Assembly (NCBI GenBank): GCA_012959525.1
Contig: DUDB01000056.1
Coordinates: 21,191-85,190, forward strand
Reading direction: 5' to 3'
From: Planctomycetota bacterium
Lineage (GTDB): Bacteria; Planctomycetota; UBA1135; GCA-002686595
Length of the DNA stretch: 64,000 nt
A program made the translations under genes and the position numbers. The notes under the pieces are model-generated. The model searched no databases. It was not told the origin of the DNA and was given only the letters and a program-made list of their open reading frames with translations. Position 1 is the first letter of the stretch; each line of letters opens with the position of its first letter. This document shows, in pieces, positions 44,490 to 53,349 of the stretch.

Positions 44490-47051
44490 TCAGCGCAGCG
44501 TGTCCAGCTCTGCCGCCGTCCAGGCATCCGCCCGAGGGCCGCACTCCTCGAGGATGCGCTCCACCGATTCGGCCGTCACCGGGTCCGCACCATGGCCCCA
44601 TTCACGCCGGATGTAGGTGAGGATTGAAGCCACCTCTTCGGGGCTGCCGGCAAAAGCAGGCATCTCCATGTCCCACTGTTTGCCGTCTACCCGAATCGGA
44701 CCCTGCAAACCGTGGGCAAGAATGCGCACCAGACGCTCCTCGCTCCCGAAGACCCACTCCGATCCGCGCAGGGGGGGGGCCATCCCTGCCTGACCTCGAC
44801 CCGAGGCCTGGTGGCAGGTGGAACAAAGATCGCGGAACACCAGAGCTCCGCGCTCGAATCGTCCTTGCTCCGCTGGAGTCATGGGCCGTATGACCAGATC
44901 CTCTGGGAGGCCAGGCTTGCCGGGCCAGCCGATGGCCTCCAGCGTCGCGGGCCCGTCGCCGCCCAGGACGGCCGCCAGGGCCTCCAAACCCTTGGGCTCC
45001 GAAGTCACCATCACGGGCCGCAGACCACCCTTGGGCCCCTTGGAGCGACCCGCCAAGAGTCCGGCACAGAGTGCTCGAGCGCGCCATCCTTGCGCCGCGC
45101 CTTGCTCGGACGACATGCGCAGAAGAGCCTCGATAGGCCCCGCCGTTCCTTGGCGTACGACGCAGCGGGCCAGCTGTTTCAGCAGGTTGGCTCGGCCCGG
45201 TCTCTCCTCTTCCCATTCCGGGTCGGCCAGGAGTGTCGCGACAAGATCGGCTTCGCGGGTGTAGAGGCCACTGATGGACGCCGTTTGAATCTCGGCGGTC
45301 GAACAGTCGGTCGTGAGGATGCGAGCTATGGCGCCGTCCCCCACCGAGGTCTGTACGGCCCCCAAGGAGAGAACACATTGGTGGCGTAGGCGCGCATCGC
45401 CAGTCCGCAGGGCAAGCGCTTCCACGGCGCCGACGATTTCTTTGCGGCCGGTCGACAGGTACTCCTCTCCCACACGCACGGCCGCCGCTGCCACCCGTGG
45501 ATCAGGGTCTGCGATGGCCGCCAGAATCAGGTCGCGGTCCACGGACCCGATCCCCGCCAGCGTCCAGAGCGCGTGCAACCGTCCGAGCGCATGGGGTGAT
45601 TCCTGCGCCAAATCGATGAGCAGGTCCTCTACGAACGGGGCCTCTTCCCACTCCTCCACTAGGATGCGTTGGGCCGTGTCGCGCAGCCAACCGTTCGGAG
45701 ACGCGAGAGCAGCGACGAGCTCGCTCCAGGTCGACTGGGATAGATCAATGGCCTCGGGGGCCTCGTGGTCCTCACTCACAATGCGCCAGATGCGACCCAA
45801 GCCCAGAGGTTTGTCCAAGCCCCGCGCCAGAATCTGCTTGCGCAGGAACGTGGTCACAAAGAGGCGGTGCTGAAGTATCCCCCGGTACAAGTCCACCAGA
45901 TACAGGCCTCCATCGGGTCCCCCGAAGGCATTCACCGGCCGAAACCGTTCGTCCGTTGAAGCGATGAACTCCCGCCCCTGGTAGGCCAACTTGGCGTCCA
46001 GCCCGAGACCATCCTTGATCTCGAAGCGATAGCGCTTGACGAGGTTTCCGCAGGGTTCGGGAACGAAGGCATCGCCGTTGAAGCCCTCTCCCAGACCCGT
46101 GCCGCGGTAGACGTGAGGCCCGCAGGTGCCTGTCACGCGATTGAGGGTGAAATCATCGCGCAGGGTTGCCGGGCGATAGCCGCGATTCACGCCCGGAGTA
46201 ATGCGCACGGGCCAAGTCGAGAAATCGTGGGCGAACCGCCGATTCATGCCGGCCAGATTGCCCAGGCTCGGATTGCGCAGGCTGTAGGCTGAAGGGAACA
46301 GATCGCCGCGCAGGGGATCCGAGTTGCCATTGAACATGATGCGACCCAGATCGTCCTTGGTGATTCCCCACTGGCCGCCACCCGTCGTCTGCGCACGCTC
46401 CCACTGACCGGCGCGGAGGCGGTACTTGACGCGTCCATTCGCACATCGATACCAATTGTCGAGCGTACGCTCGAAGCCATTGAGAGAGTGCTCCGGGCTG
46501 GAGATACCACCGTTGAACGTGTCGATGACCTCGGTGGAGTCTGCGTCACCGTCACCGTCTTCGTCGCGGCAGAACAGCACCTGACCCGGCAATATCACGA
46601 GCGCCCCATCCAGGCATGGATGTACCGATCGAGGCAGGACAAGGTCCTTCATGAACTCCACGCGCGCGTCCATCCGTCCATCGCCGTCTTCATCGCTCAG
46701 GATGGCGATCTTCCCGATCGGCTCGGCCTCCCCGGTCCCGTCCACGTTGGGCATGTAGCCGAGCATCTCCACAACCCACAGACGCCCGCGCTCGTCAAAC
46801 TCCGCGGCGATGGGGTCGTTGATAAGGGGGTCGGCAGCGACGAGCTCCACGCGCAGCCCGGGCGCGAGGGTGAAGGTCGTCAGTTCATCTTCGGCGGAGA
46901 GCGCCGGCGCGGAAGGAACAACCAAATCCGCGGGAAGGTCGGGTTGCACTTCGCCCTTGGCGTCGCCGTTCTGCGAATATGCCGGGCTTGCCAACGCTAT
47001 CGCCGCCCAAGCCGCGATCGCTCGTCCCTCCCAGGAGCACGACGAGCCCAC
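44490..47051 (-). CDS. PVC-type dehydrogenase: propeller, HEAT repeats and cytochrome c
   Basis: An 853-residue exported protein. Signal peptide 1-26 after GTG 47051. The N-terminal propeller (FTLAPGLRVELVAADPLIND, DEDGDGRMDARVEF) is the PVC-type membrane-bound dehydrogenase domain. HEAT-like repeats lie in the middle (SPHALGRLHALWTLAGIGS). The C-terminal cytochrome c domain has CSTCH and a Met in MEMPAFAGSPEEV. These proteins are a hallmark of planctomycetes and are thought to oxidise sugars, passing electrons to the haem. A run of nine C residues falls in the APPLRG codons (44771-44779 on the plus strand). Its start shares one base with the ilvE stop. Confidence 0.92.
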   Translation of the reverse strand: MGSSCSWEGRAIAAWAAIALASPAYSQNGDAKGEVQPDLPADLVVPSAPALSAEDELTTFTLAPGLRVELVAADPLINDPIAAEFDERGRLWVVEMLGYMPNVDGTGEAEPIGKIAILSDEDGDGRMDARVEFMKDLVLPRSVHPCLDGALVILPGQVLFCRDEDGDGDADSTEVIDTFNGGISSPEHSLNGFERTLDNWYRCANGRVKYRLRAGQWERAQTTGGGQWGITKDDLGRIMFNGNSDPLRGDLFPSAYSLRNPSLGNLAGMNRRFAHDFSTWPVRITPGVNRGYRPATLRDDFTLNRVTGTCGPHVYRGTGLGEGFNGDAFVPEPCGNLVKRYRFEIKDGLGLDAKLAYQGREFIASTDERFRPVNAFGGPDGGLYLVDLYRGILQHRLFVTTFLRKQILARGLDKPLGLGRIWRIVSEDHEAPEAIDLSQSTWSELVAALASPNGWLRDTAQRILVEEWEEAPFVEDLLIDLAQESPHALGRLHALWTLAGIGSVDRDLILAAIADPDPRVAAAAVRVGEEYLSTGRKEIVGAVEALALRTGDARLRHQCVLSLGAVQTSVGDGAIARILTTDCSTAEIQTASISGLYTREADLVATLLADPEWEEERPGRANLLKQLARCVVRQGTAGPIEALLRMSSEQGAAQGWRARALCAGLLAGRSKGPKGGLRPVMVTSEPKGLEALAAVLGGDGPATLEAIGWPGKPGLPEDLVIRPMTPAEQGRFERGALVFRDLCSTCHQASGRGQAGMAPPLRGSEWVFGSEERLVRILAHGLQGPIRVDGKQWDMEMPAFAGSPEEVASILTYIRREWGHGADPVTAESVERILEECGPRADAWTAAELDTLR

Positions 47052-48022
47052 TACCCTTCTTGTCCCGCTCCCGCGCCGACCGCCGGAGCCTCGCCCGCTT
47101 GCTCGCTCTCGACAAGGGTCAGCCAGCCGTGACGATCGGGCTTGCGACCGTGCAAGATCCCAAAGTACTCGTCCTGCAATTGTTTGGTGATCTTCCCGGG
47201 CTTGCCATCGCCAAGAGTGTGGCGATCCACACTGCGCACCGGGGTGATCTCCGCGGCGGTGCCGGTCATGAACATCTCGTCGCAGTTGTACATCATCTCT
47301 CTCACGATCCGCGTTTCCTTCACCTCAAGCCCCCGTTCCCTGCACAGATCAATCACGTACCCGCGCGTGATGCCGGGCAGGATCGAATCGCCGAGGGCTG
47401 GGGTGAGCAGGGCCCCGTCCTTCACAAAGAACAGGTTCTCGCCGCTGCCTTCGCTGACGTAGCCCGCCGTGTCCAGCACGATGCCCTCCGCATACCCGTG
47501 ACGCTTGGCCTCCATGACGACCAGCATGGAGTTCACATAGTTGCCCGTGATCTTGGCCATGGCCGGGTGCGTGTCGGGTGCCATACGCCGCCAGCTGGAA
47601 ACACCCACGTCCACACCGTTCTCCAGACCGTCCGTGCCGTGATATGCGCCCCAAGGGAAGGTGGCTATGGCCAACTCCACCGGGCAGGCGTCCGGCATGA
47701 CGCCGATTTCCGCGTAGCCGCGAAAGGCCAGGGGCCGGATATAGCAAGATGTGTGGCCGTTGCTCTTGATCGTGTCCCGGATGCCTGCACTCACCTGCTC
47801 GGGTGTGAAGGGAAGGTCCATGTAGAGCACACGGCACGAGTCGAAGAGCCTCTGAACGTGTGCGTCAAGCCCCACGATCGCTGCGCGCCCGTCTACCTCG
47901 TACGCACGCATACCCTCAAACGCACCGCTGCCGTAGTGCATCGCGTGGCTGAGAACGTGAACGTTCGCGTCCTTCCAGGGGATCAGCGAACCGTTGAACC
48001 AGATGGTTTTGGCTTCTTGCAT
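47051..48022 (-). CDS. ilvE: Branched-chain amino acid aminotransferase
   Basis: A 323-residue class IV PLP aminotransferase making Val, Leu and Ile from their 2-oxo acids. It shows IWFNGSLIPWKDANVHVLSH at the N-terminus, PLP-binding Lys157 in MAKITGNYVNS, and VSEGSGENLFFV after it. Length and motifs are typical. The frame is open to 48082 upstream, but ATG 48022 gives the standard start. A run of nine G (48030-48038, plus strand) lies just upstream. The downstream dehydrogenase gene overlaps its stop by one base, an unusual partnering of amino acid biosynthesis with a secreted dehydrogenase that may reflect readthrough transcription only. Confidence 0.95.
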   Translation of the reverse strand: MQEAKTIWFNGSLIPWKDANVHVLSHAMHYGSGAFEGMRAYEVDGRAAIVGLDAHVQRLFDSCRVLYMDLPFTPEQVSAGIRDTIKSNGHTSCYIRPLAFRGYAEIGVMPDACPVELAIATFPWGAYHGTDGLENGVDVGVSSWRRMAPDTHPAMAKITGNYVNSMLVVMEAKRHGYAEGIVLDTAGYVSEGSGENLFFVKDGALLTPALGDSILPGITRGYVIDLCRERGLEVKETRIVREMMYNCDEMFMTGTAAEITPVRSVDRHTLGDGKPGKITKQLQDEYFGILHGRKPDRHGWLTLVESEQAGEAPAVGAGAGQEG

Positions 48023-48127
48023 GGGTCTCGGGGGGGGGCAGAGTCGAAGTTGGTTTCGTGGCTCCAACAGGATGCGGCTCATCCTAACGGGCCCACGCCC
48101 AAGCCACCACAGAACACTGGCCCCTGG

Positions 48128-48133
48128 TATCCT
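48128..48133 (+). promoter_or_regulatory. TATCCT box upstream of the gene at 48191
   Basis: TATCCT preceded by GG lies 57 nt before ATG 48191 and would give a leader of about 50 nt. A TTGACA sequence occurs between the box and the gene. Confidence 0.35.
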
Positions 48134-48190
48134 CTTGGCCGCGAGTCTGCCCCTACGCCCTCATTTGACATCCATAAACGAGACAGATCC

Positions 48191-48466
48191 ATGAGCGATA
48201 ATATTGCAAACGCCCCGCATGGCATGAACCTGGTGATTGAACTGGAAGGGGGCGGTGCCATCATCGGGCGCTTCGACGAATCCAACGGCTTCGAAGTCTT
48301 GATGCACGATGTAGATGTGTGGGAGGCCGGGCAAGAAGGAGACCGAGAGCATTGGGTGCGCGAGACAGCCACGTATGGGGTCGACGTCAAACAACGTGAC
48401 TGCACCTTTCCCGCCAGCAACGTCCAGAGCTGGGTGCCGCTTGGCCAGGTCGAGAAGCTGAGCTAG
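48191..48466 (+). CDS. Small acidic protein of unknown function
   Basis: A 91-residue cytosolic protein with no signal peptide or membrane helix. It looks like a compact beta-barrel: HGMNLVIELEGGGAIIGRFD, then VLMHDVDVW, then the closing SWVPLGQVEKLS. I do not recognise the family; the start resembles ligand-binding or Sm-like small barrels but this is not demonstrated. It is coded between ilvE (divergent) and a GT39-like gene (convergent, 8 bp away), so it is a single-gene transcript. Confidence 0.7.
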   Translation: MSDNIANAPHGMNLVIELEGGGAIIGRFDESNGFEVLMHDVDVWEAGQEGDREHWVRETATYGVDVKQRDCTFPASNVQSWVPLGQVEKLS

Positions 48467-48474
48467 GCCTAGCG

Positions 48475-50148
48475 CTACTTGCGCGGGGGCTGGCGAACAG
48501 ACAGGTCGTGCTCCGCCAAGGCTCGAACTGAGATCCACACCAGTTTGTCAGCCACCCAGGTCGGGTAGTAAGCGAAGTTAACTTCCCGCGACCCATACCA
48601 ATCGATGAACCCCGGGTGGAAGCCCCAGCTCATGTTCGCACCGCCATCGATTCCGTTCTTGCTGTGTACCACGACGGAAGTGACGTCGGGGGACAGCTGG
48701 TCCGCCAGATGATCGAGCCCCTGATCAAGGCCCCGATCGGCCAAGGCCTGGCGGATGGAAGGCGCCAGGTAGACCTGCTCTTCTGAACGCTGATGCAAGT
48801 CTGCGGCAAGCTCCTGCAGAGCCTGATCGGGCCAGGCCTCCCCTATCGATCCGGCGGAGCTGATCAGCATGGAGCCATTCGTGAGATAGAGAACGCCGAG
48901 CAGTAGACCCGCGAGCCAGGCGCGTTTGTCTGCTGGAGACTTCTCGAGAAGCCACACTCCGCCGCGCGCGGCGAGTATCGCCATGAAGGGCAAGAGTACG
49001 AGCAGGTTGCGTACGAGGAACACCCGGACGCTGGACATGTAGGCCAGGTGGGCGAGGGGCAGAAAGGTCAGCAGTGCCGCGCTCCAACGGTCCTCCGCCC
49101 ACAACCTCCAAGCCCCCAGCAACGCGAGTAAGGCGAGCCCCATGGCCAGGAGGGGGTAATGTGACAGCCCCTGGAACCCCAGGTAGCGCAGGTTCAAGAT
49201 CAGGTGCTCCCAGCCGGCGGCCACCGTGTACGGCCCGTGCCCGCCTTGGGTGTAGTGGGTCCGTTCGAATCTGACGTCTGCCCAGAACTTATCGGAGTCC
49301 AGCAGCACGCCGGGAGTCACGATTGTGAAGACCGCGGCAAATACAACCACAACCGCCAGGACCCACAGAGCCCCACGGCGTAGGGCCGGTGCACTGATGC
49401 GGCCCCCCGCCAGGCCCGGGTGCAGGGCCGCCAAGGAGGCGGGGATCAACAGAAGCCCGCCCGGGTACTTGGACGCGCACCCCAGCCCCGCCGCCACCGC
49501 AGCTGCCAGGATCCAGGACTTGGGTCTCGCACGGCGCATGGCCAAGGTCGCGAAGAGCAGGGTCAACGCCCCGGCCTCCATCAACAGCCCATCCGGTGCG
49601 ACCCAACGCAGGTGGTAGGCGACCTCGAAAGACAAGCCCAGGATCGACGAGGCCAAGAGCGCCTCCACAGCCGAGCCGCCCCGTGCCAACACTGTCAGAT
49701 GAACCCAAAGAACCCCCAGGGCACAGGCCAAGAGAAACAGACCGCGCAAGCGCAGGAGAAAGCTCTTGGCCGGCCCTTCCTGTTGGAGGGTGGCCTTGGC
49801 CTCCTCACCCGAAGGCAGGAGTGCCAGTGCCTTGGCCCGAAAGGACGAGCCAGAGCCGCTCTCCGCGCCGATGCTCGCCACTGCCTCGGGCGCCAGCGCC
49901 GCCATGCTCAGGGCGAAACCGAGGGAGGGATAGTTGTACCTGTGGGGCAGCAAGCCCTCTTCTTCAATCGCCGTGCGAAGAGGTTGGAGGAAGGCCTCGT
50001 TCTCATCCCAATGGGTTCCGAAGTCCAGACCCGATAACCCCGTACCCACAAGGAGGCCCAAGGGCAGGAGTACGCAGAGTATCGACCAGGGCTTGCGACC
50101 CCAGGCTCGGCGCCCCTCCTCGGCAACTTTGTCGTCGGACTCCAACAT
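48475..50148 (-). CDS. GT39/ArnT-like glycosyltransferase, integral membrane
   Basis: A 557-residue protein with about 11 hydrophobic segments. The first extracytoplasmic loop has GLDFGTHWDENEAFLQPLR, where the Asp-Glu pair matches the catalytic acid of GT-C enzymes, and HRYNYPSLGFALSMAAL follows as in the ArnT/PMT group. A second diagnostic segment is HLRWVAPDGLLMEAGALTLL. It should transfer a sugar from a polyprenyl-phosphate donor to an exported acceptor. The gene for a polyprenyl-phosphate GT2 enzyme is in this window (12717). The C-terminal 110 residues are soluble. TAGGGT (complement of 50159-50164) lies 10 nt before the start. Confidence 0.82.
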   Translation of the reverse strand: MLESDDKVAEEGRRAWGRKPWSILCVLLPLGLLVGTGLSGLDFGTHWDENEAFLQPLRTAIEEEGLLPHRYNYPSLGFALSMAALAPEAVASIGAESGSGSSFRAKALALLPSGEEAKATLQQEGPAKSFLLRLRGLFLLACALGVLWVHLTVLARGGSAVEALLASSILGLSFEVAYHLRWVAPDGLLMEAGALTLLFATLAMRRARPKSWILAAAVAAGLGCASKYPGGLLLIPASLAALHPGLAGGRISAPALRRGALWVLAVVVVFAAVFTIVTPGVLLDSDKFWADVRFERTHYTQGGHGPYTVAAGWEHLILNLRYLGFQGLSHYPLLAMGLALLALLGAWRLWAEDRWSAALLTFLPLAHLAYMSSVRVFLVRNLLVLLPFMAILAARGGVWLLEKSPADKRAWLAGLLLGVLYLTNGSMLISSAGSIGEAWPDQALQELAADLHQRSEEQVYLAPSIRQALADRGLDQGLDHLADQLSPDVTSVVVHSKNGIDGGANMSWGFHPGFIDWYGSREVNFAYYPTWVADKLVWISVRALAEHDLSVRQPPRK

Positions 50149-50238
50149 GGCTGCCCGAACCCTACCCCAGTGGCCGGGGAATCCCCAAGCACTGGCATGG
50201 GTCGCAGCTTAGGTGGCCTCGACGGGCGCGAAGGCGGC

Positions 50239-51237
50239 TCAGTCGATTTCCCAGCAGTTGCCGGACCAGATCAGTTCTTTGAGGTCTCCGGGGCCTTCAT
50301 TGGCAACCGCTTCATCGATCTGCTGGTTGACCGCCTTGTCGTAACAGGTGGCCTCGACCTGGCGGAAAATGCCCAGGGGCATCGGCAGGTTCGGATCGTC
50401 GTCCATCTGCGACATCAGGAAGGCCGGGGCGGAGGAGTCCGTACCCGGATCCCATACGTCCGCTTCCTCGGCACTGCAGACCTCGACGTCCCAGCCATTC
50501 ACGCGCAGCCCCTTCTCGCTTTCCGTTCCGAAGATCATCTTCTCTCCGGGAATGAGGTCGATGGTTTTTTCGGCACGCACGTCCTTCGCCACGGTGTCGT
50601 TGTAGAAGTCCTTGTTGAAGATCACGCAGTTCTGAAGGATTTCAACGAAAGCCGCGCCCTGATGATTGTGGGCGGCAGAGAACACCTTCGCCATGTGCTT
50701 GGAATCTGTATCAAGGGTACGAGCGGCAAAAGTTCCGTTCGCCCCAAGGGCCAGGCTAATGGGATTGAAGGGCCGGTCGATGGCCCCCATGGGTGAGGTC
50801 TTCGTTTTCTTGCCTTCGGGCGAGGTGGGGGAATACTGCCCCTTGGTCAATCCGTAGATCTGGTTGTTGAACATCAACACATTCATGTTGAGGTTCCGGC
50901 GCAAGGCGTGAATGAAATGGTTGCCGCCGATAGACATCGCGTCACCGTCTCCAGTGACCAGCCACACATCCAATTCTGGGTTGGCCGCCTTGATACCCGT
51001 CGCGAAGGCCGGAGCCCTGCCATGGATGGTGTGGAAGCCATAGGTATTCATGTAATACGGGAATCGGCTAGAGCACCCGATACCGCTCACGAAAACGACC
51101 TTGGAAGGATCCGCCCCGACCTCGGCCATGTGCTTTTGAATCGCGCTCAGGATGACGTAGTCGCCGCAACCTGGGCACCAGCGCACCTCTTGGTCCGACT
51201 GGAAATCCTTCTTCGTTAGCGTTGCTTGGTTAGACAT
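50239..51237 (-). CDS. korB: 2-oxoacid:ferredoxin oxidoreductase, beta subunit
   Basis: A 332-residue thiamine-diphosphate subunit. It opens with the cysteine motif RWCPGCGDYVILSAIQ (Cys21 and Cys24). The TPP/Mg2+ motif is GDGDAMSIGGNHFIHALRRN with MFNNQIYGLTKGQ completing it. With the alpha subunit it oxidises 2-oxoglutarate (or pyruvate) and reduces ferredoxin; the KorAB type is favoured by lengths and by the gamma-alpha fusion upstream. The ATG is separated by a single base from the alpha stop (TGACATG), so expression is coupled. The frame is open further upstream but only as antisense to alpha's end. Confidence 0.93.
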   Translation of the reverse strand: MSNQATLTKKDFQSDQEVRWCPGCGDYVILSAIQKHMAEVGADPSKVVFVSGIGCSSRFPYYMNTYGFHTIHGRAPAFATGIKAANPELDVWLVTGDGDAMSIGGNHFIHALRRNLNMNVLMFNNQIYGLTKGQYSPTSPEGKKTKTSPMGAIDRPFNPISLALGANGTFAARTLDTDSKHMAKVFSAAHNHQGAAFVEILQNCVIFNKDFYNDTVAKDVRAEKTIDLIPGEKMIFGTESEKGLRVNGWDVEVCSAEEADVWDPGTDSSAPAFLMSQMDDDPNLPMPLGIFRQVEATCYDKAVNQQIDEAVANEGPGDLKELIWSGNCWEID

Positions 51238-51238
51238 G

Positions 51239-53095
51239 TCAGTTTTCCAGGATCGTCGCAATTTTCTCAGTGATTTCGGAAACCAGGAACGGTTGGCCCG
51301 TGACCTTGCTGTAGGAGATGAAATTATGGTGAGGCATCTCGCTACGTAGTACACGCGCCAACTGCCCCACGTTCATCTCGGGAACAAGTATGGCCTTGAA
51401 CCCATCGAAAACCTCGTCCAAGTCATTGGGCAGAGGCCAAACGTTGCGCAAATGGACGCGGCTCACCCTTCGACCGGCTTGACGTGAATCGATAGTGGCC
51501 TGCGTGATGATCCCCTTACTTGAACCCCAACCCAGCACGAGCAGGTCGCCCTTGGTCTCGCCCACGACTTCCGTGGGGGGGTAGGTGTTAGCCACATTCT
51601 GCACCTTCTGGTGGCGCTGGTCGGTCATGGATTGGTGGTTGTCCGGGTCGTAGCTGATGTTCCCATCCGTGTCCTTCTCAAGTCCTCCAATGCGGAACGC
51701 CATGTTCGGCGTGCCCGGCTTGACCCAAGGCCGTGAACCCTTCCCATCCCGCTTGTAGGTCTGGTGCCCTTCGGGGTTCGTCGCAAATTCAACGGGGAAT
51801 TCCTTGAGGGTGTCCAGGTCTGGCAGCAACCAGGGTTCCGACCCGTTCGCAATAAAGTTGTCCGAAAGGAAAATGACCGGGGTCATGAACTCGACCGCAA
51901 TGCGACAGGCATCGATCGTGACCTCGAGGGCATCTGCAGGTGAACTCGCGGCCAGCACGGGCATGGGTGTGTCACCGTTGCGACCAAACACCGCCTGCAA
52001 CAGGTCGGATTGCTCCACCTTGGTGGGCATTCCCGTCGAAGGTCCAGCACGCTGAATATCGAGTATCAACAGGGGCAGCTCAGCCGAGACGGCCAGGCCC
52101 ATGGCCTCTCCCTTGAGGGCCATACCGGGACCAGAAGTCGACGTGACTCCCAGGCAACCAGCAAAGGACGCACCAATCGCAGCGCAGACCGCGGCGATTT
52201 CGTCCTCCAGTTGCATCGTGATCACTCCGAATCGTTTGAGCGCGGCCAACTCTTCCAAGATGGTCGAGGCCGGGGTAATCGGATAGGACCCGAGCACGGG
52301 CCGCAAGCCCGCCAACTGCGCTCCGGCCACGACACCCAAGGCGACGGCTTGGTTCCCGTTGATGTTGCGGTAAGTCCCCGCCGGCAACGCGTCCGTCTTG
52401 GGGACTTCATAGCGTCCCTGGAACAGTTCGTGGATGTCGCCAGCGTTGTACCCCGCTTGCAAAGCCTTCTGGTTCGCGTCCACCAGATCGGGCTTCTTTG
52501 CGAACTTTACCGCAAGCCACTCCATGGTTGTCTCAAGGGGGCGGCTGTAGACCCAATACATGAGTCCGAGCGTGTAGAAGTTCTTGCAGCGCGCCTTGTC
52601 CTTCTTGCTGAGTTCGCTGTCGGCCAGCGCATCGAGGATGCGCTGGTTGATGTCGACGGGTATGACCCGGAACCCATCTAAGGACCCATCTTCGAGAGGA
52701 TTGGTCTCGAGCCTGGCCTTGCGCAGGTCCGTTGCCTTGAAAGAGCCCGTGTTGACGACGACGAGCCCGCCCGGCTTGAGGGTGCTCAGATTCACCACGA
52801 GGGCCGCCGGATTCATGGCGACGAGAACGTCAGGGGCATCCCCCGGCGTGTGGATATCATTGGCGCTGAACTGCAATTGAAATCCAGATACCCCAGGCCG
52901 GGTCCCCACTGGCGCCCGAATCTCCGCAGGGAAGTCTGGTAGGGTCGCTAGGTCGTTGCCCACCAATGCACTGGTCATGGTGAACTGGCTGCCGGTGATC
53001 TGCATCCCGTCGCCGGAATCTCCGGCAAAGCGAATGACCACGCTCTCGAGTTGTTGAAGGGGCAGCTCGGATCCGGGCTGTTGGATGGTCGTCAT
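51239..53095 (-). CDS. korA: 2-oxoacid:ferredoxin oxidoreductase, fused gamma-alpha subunit
   Basis: A 618-residue protein. Residues 1-190 form the gamma domain (VIRFAGDSGDGMQITGSQFT). The alpha domain starts at about 230 with GNQAVALGVVAGAQLAG, has GSYPITPASTILEELAAL, and contains SSGPGMALKGEAMGL-like sequence and QRAGPSTGMPTKVEQSD. This arrangement is usual for 2-oxoglutarate:ferredoxin oxidoreductase (KorA). It links the TCA cycle to ferredoxin instead of NADH, as in many planctomycetes. ATG 53095 is clear; the longer frame upstream includes an intergenic G10 tract and has no similarity. The divergent neighbour is a rhodanese gene. Confidence 0.93.
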   Translation of the reverse strand: MTTIQQPGSELPLQQLESVVIRFAGDSGDGMQITGSQFTMTSALVGNDLATLPDFPAEIRAPVGTRPGVSGFQLQFSANDIHTPGDAPDVLVAMNPAALVVNLSTLKPGGLVVVNTGSFKATDLRKARLETNPLEDGSLDGFRVIPVDINQRILDALADSELSKKDKARCKNFYTLGLMYWVYSRPLETTMEWLAVKFAKKPDLVDANQKALQAGYNAGDIHELFQGRYEVPKTDALPAGTYRNINGNQAVALGVVAGAQLAGLRPVLGSYPITPASTILEELAALKRFGVITMQLEDEIAAVCAAIGASFAGCLGVTSTSGPGMALKGEAMGLAVSAELPLLILDIQRAGPSTGMPTKVEQSDLLQAVFGRNGDTPMPVLAASSPADALEVTIDACRIAVEFMTPVIFLSDNFIANGSEPWLLPDLDTLKEFPVEFATNPEGHQTYKRDGKGSRPWVKPGTPNMAFRIGGLEKDTDGNISYDPDNHQSMTDQRHQKVQNVANTYPPTEVVGETKGDLLVLGWGSSKGIITQATIDSRQAGRRVSRVHLRNVWPLPNDLDEVFDGFKAILVPEMNVGQLARVLRSEMPHHNFISYSKVTGQPFLVSEITEKIATILEN

Positions 53096-53349
53096 GAAAG
53101 AAGGTGAGCGGTATTCGCCTGCGCCGTGCTGAACCGCGCCGCCTTGAGGGGCGCGTACCGGCCTCCGAGGAGAACCGGCTGGGGGGGGGGTGTTGGCGAG
53201 CCCCGAAAGGTCCCGCCTAGCGTGTTTTTGCGCAATGAGTATAGGTTTCCCAGAGCAGGGTGAAAGGGCGGCTAGCGACTCTTCAGCCTGAATTTTCACA
53301 CCCCGGGCGACCTTGCACCCGGCCACCATCCCGGTGGTAGGATTCAGCC
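53096..53349. other. 254-bp divergent gap between korA and the rhodanese gene
   Basis: It contains a run of ten G residues (53181-53190) on the plus strand and a small CCACC/GGTGG hairpin just before the rhodanese promoter. No gene is apparent. Confidence 0.45.
53338..53343 (+). promoter_or_regulatory. -10 box (TAGGAT), leaderless geometry
   Basis: TAGGAT ends 6 nt before ATG 53350. A TTGCAC sequence 19 nt upstream could act as a -35 box. Confidence 0.5.

Noticed and set aside
46979..48190. Plus-strand extension of the 91-residue gene through ilvE
   Set aside because: The extension is antisense to ilvE; only the part from ATG 48191 looks like an independent gene.
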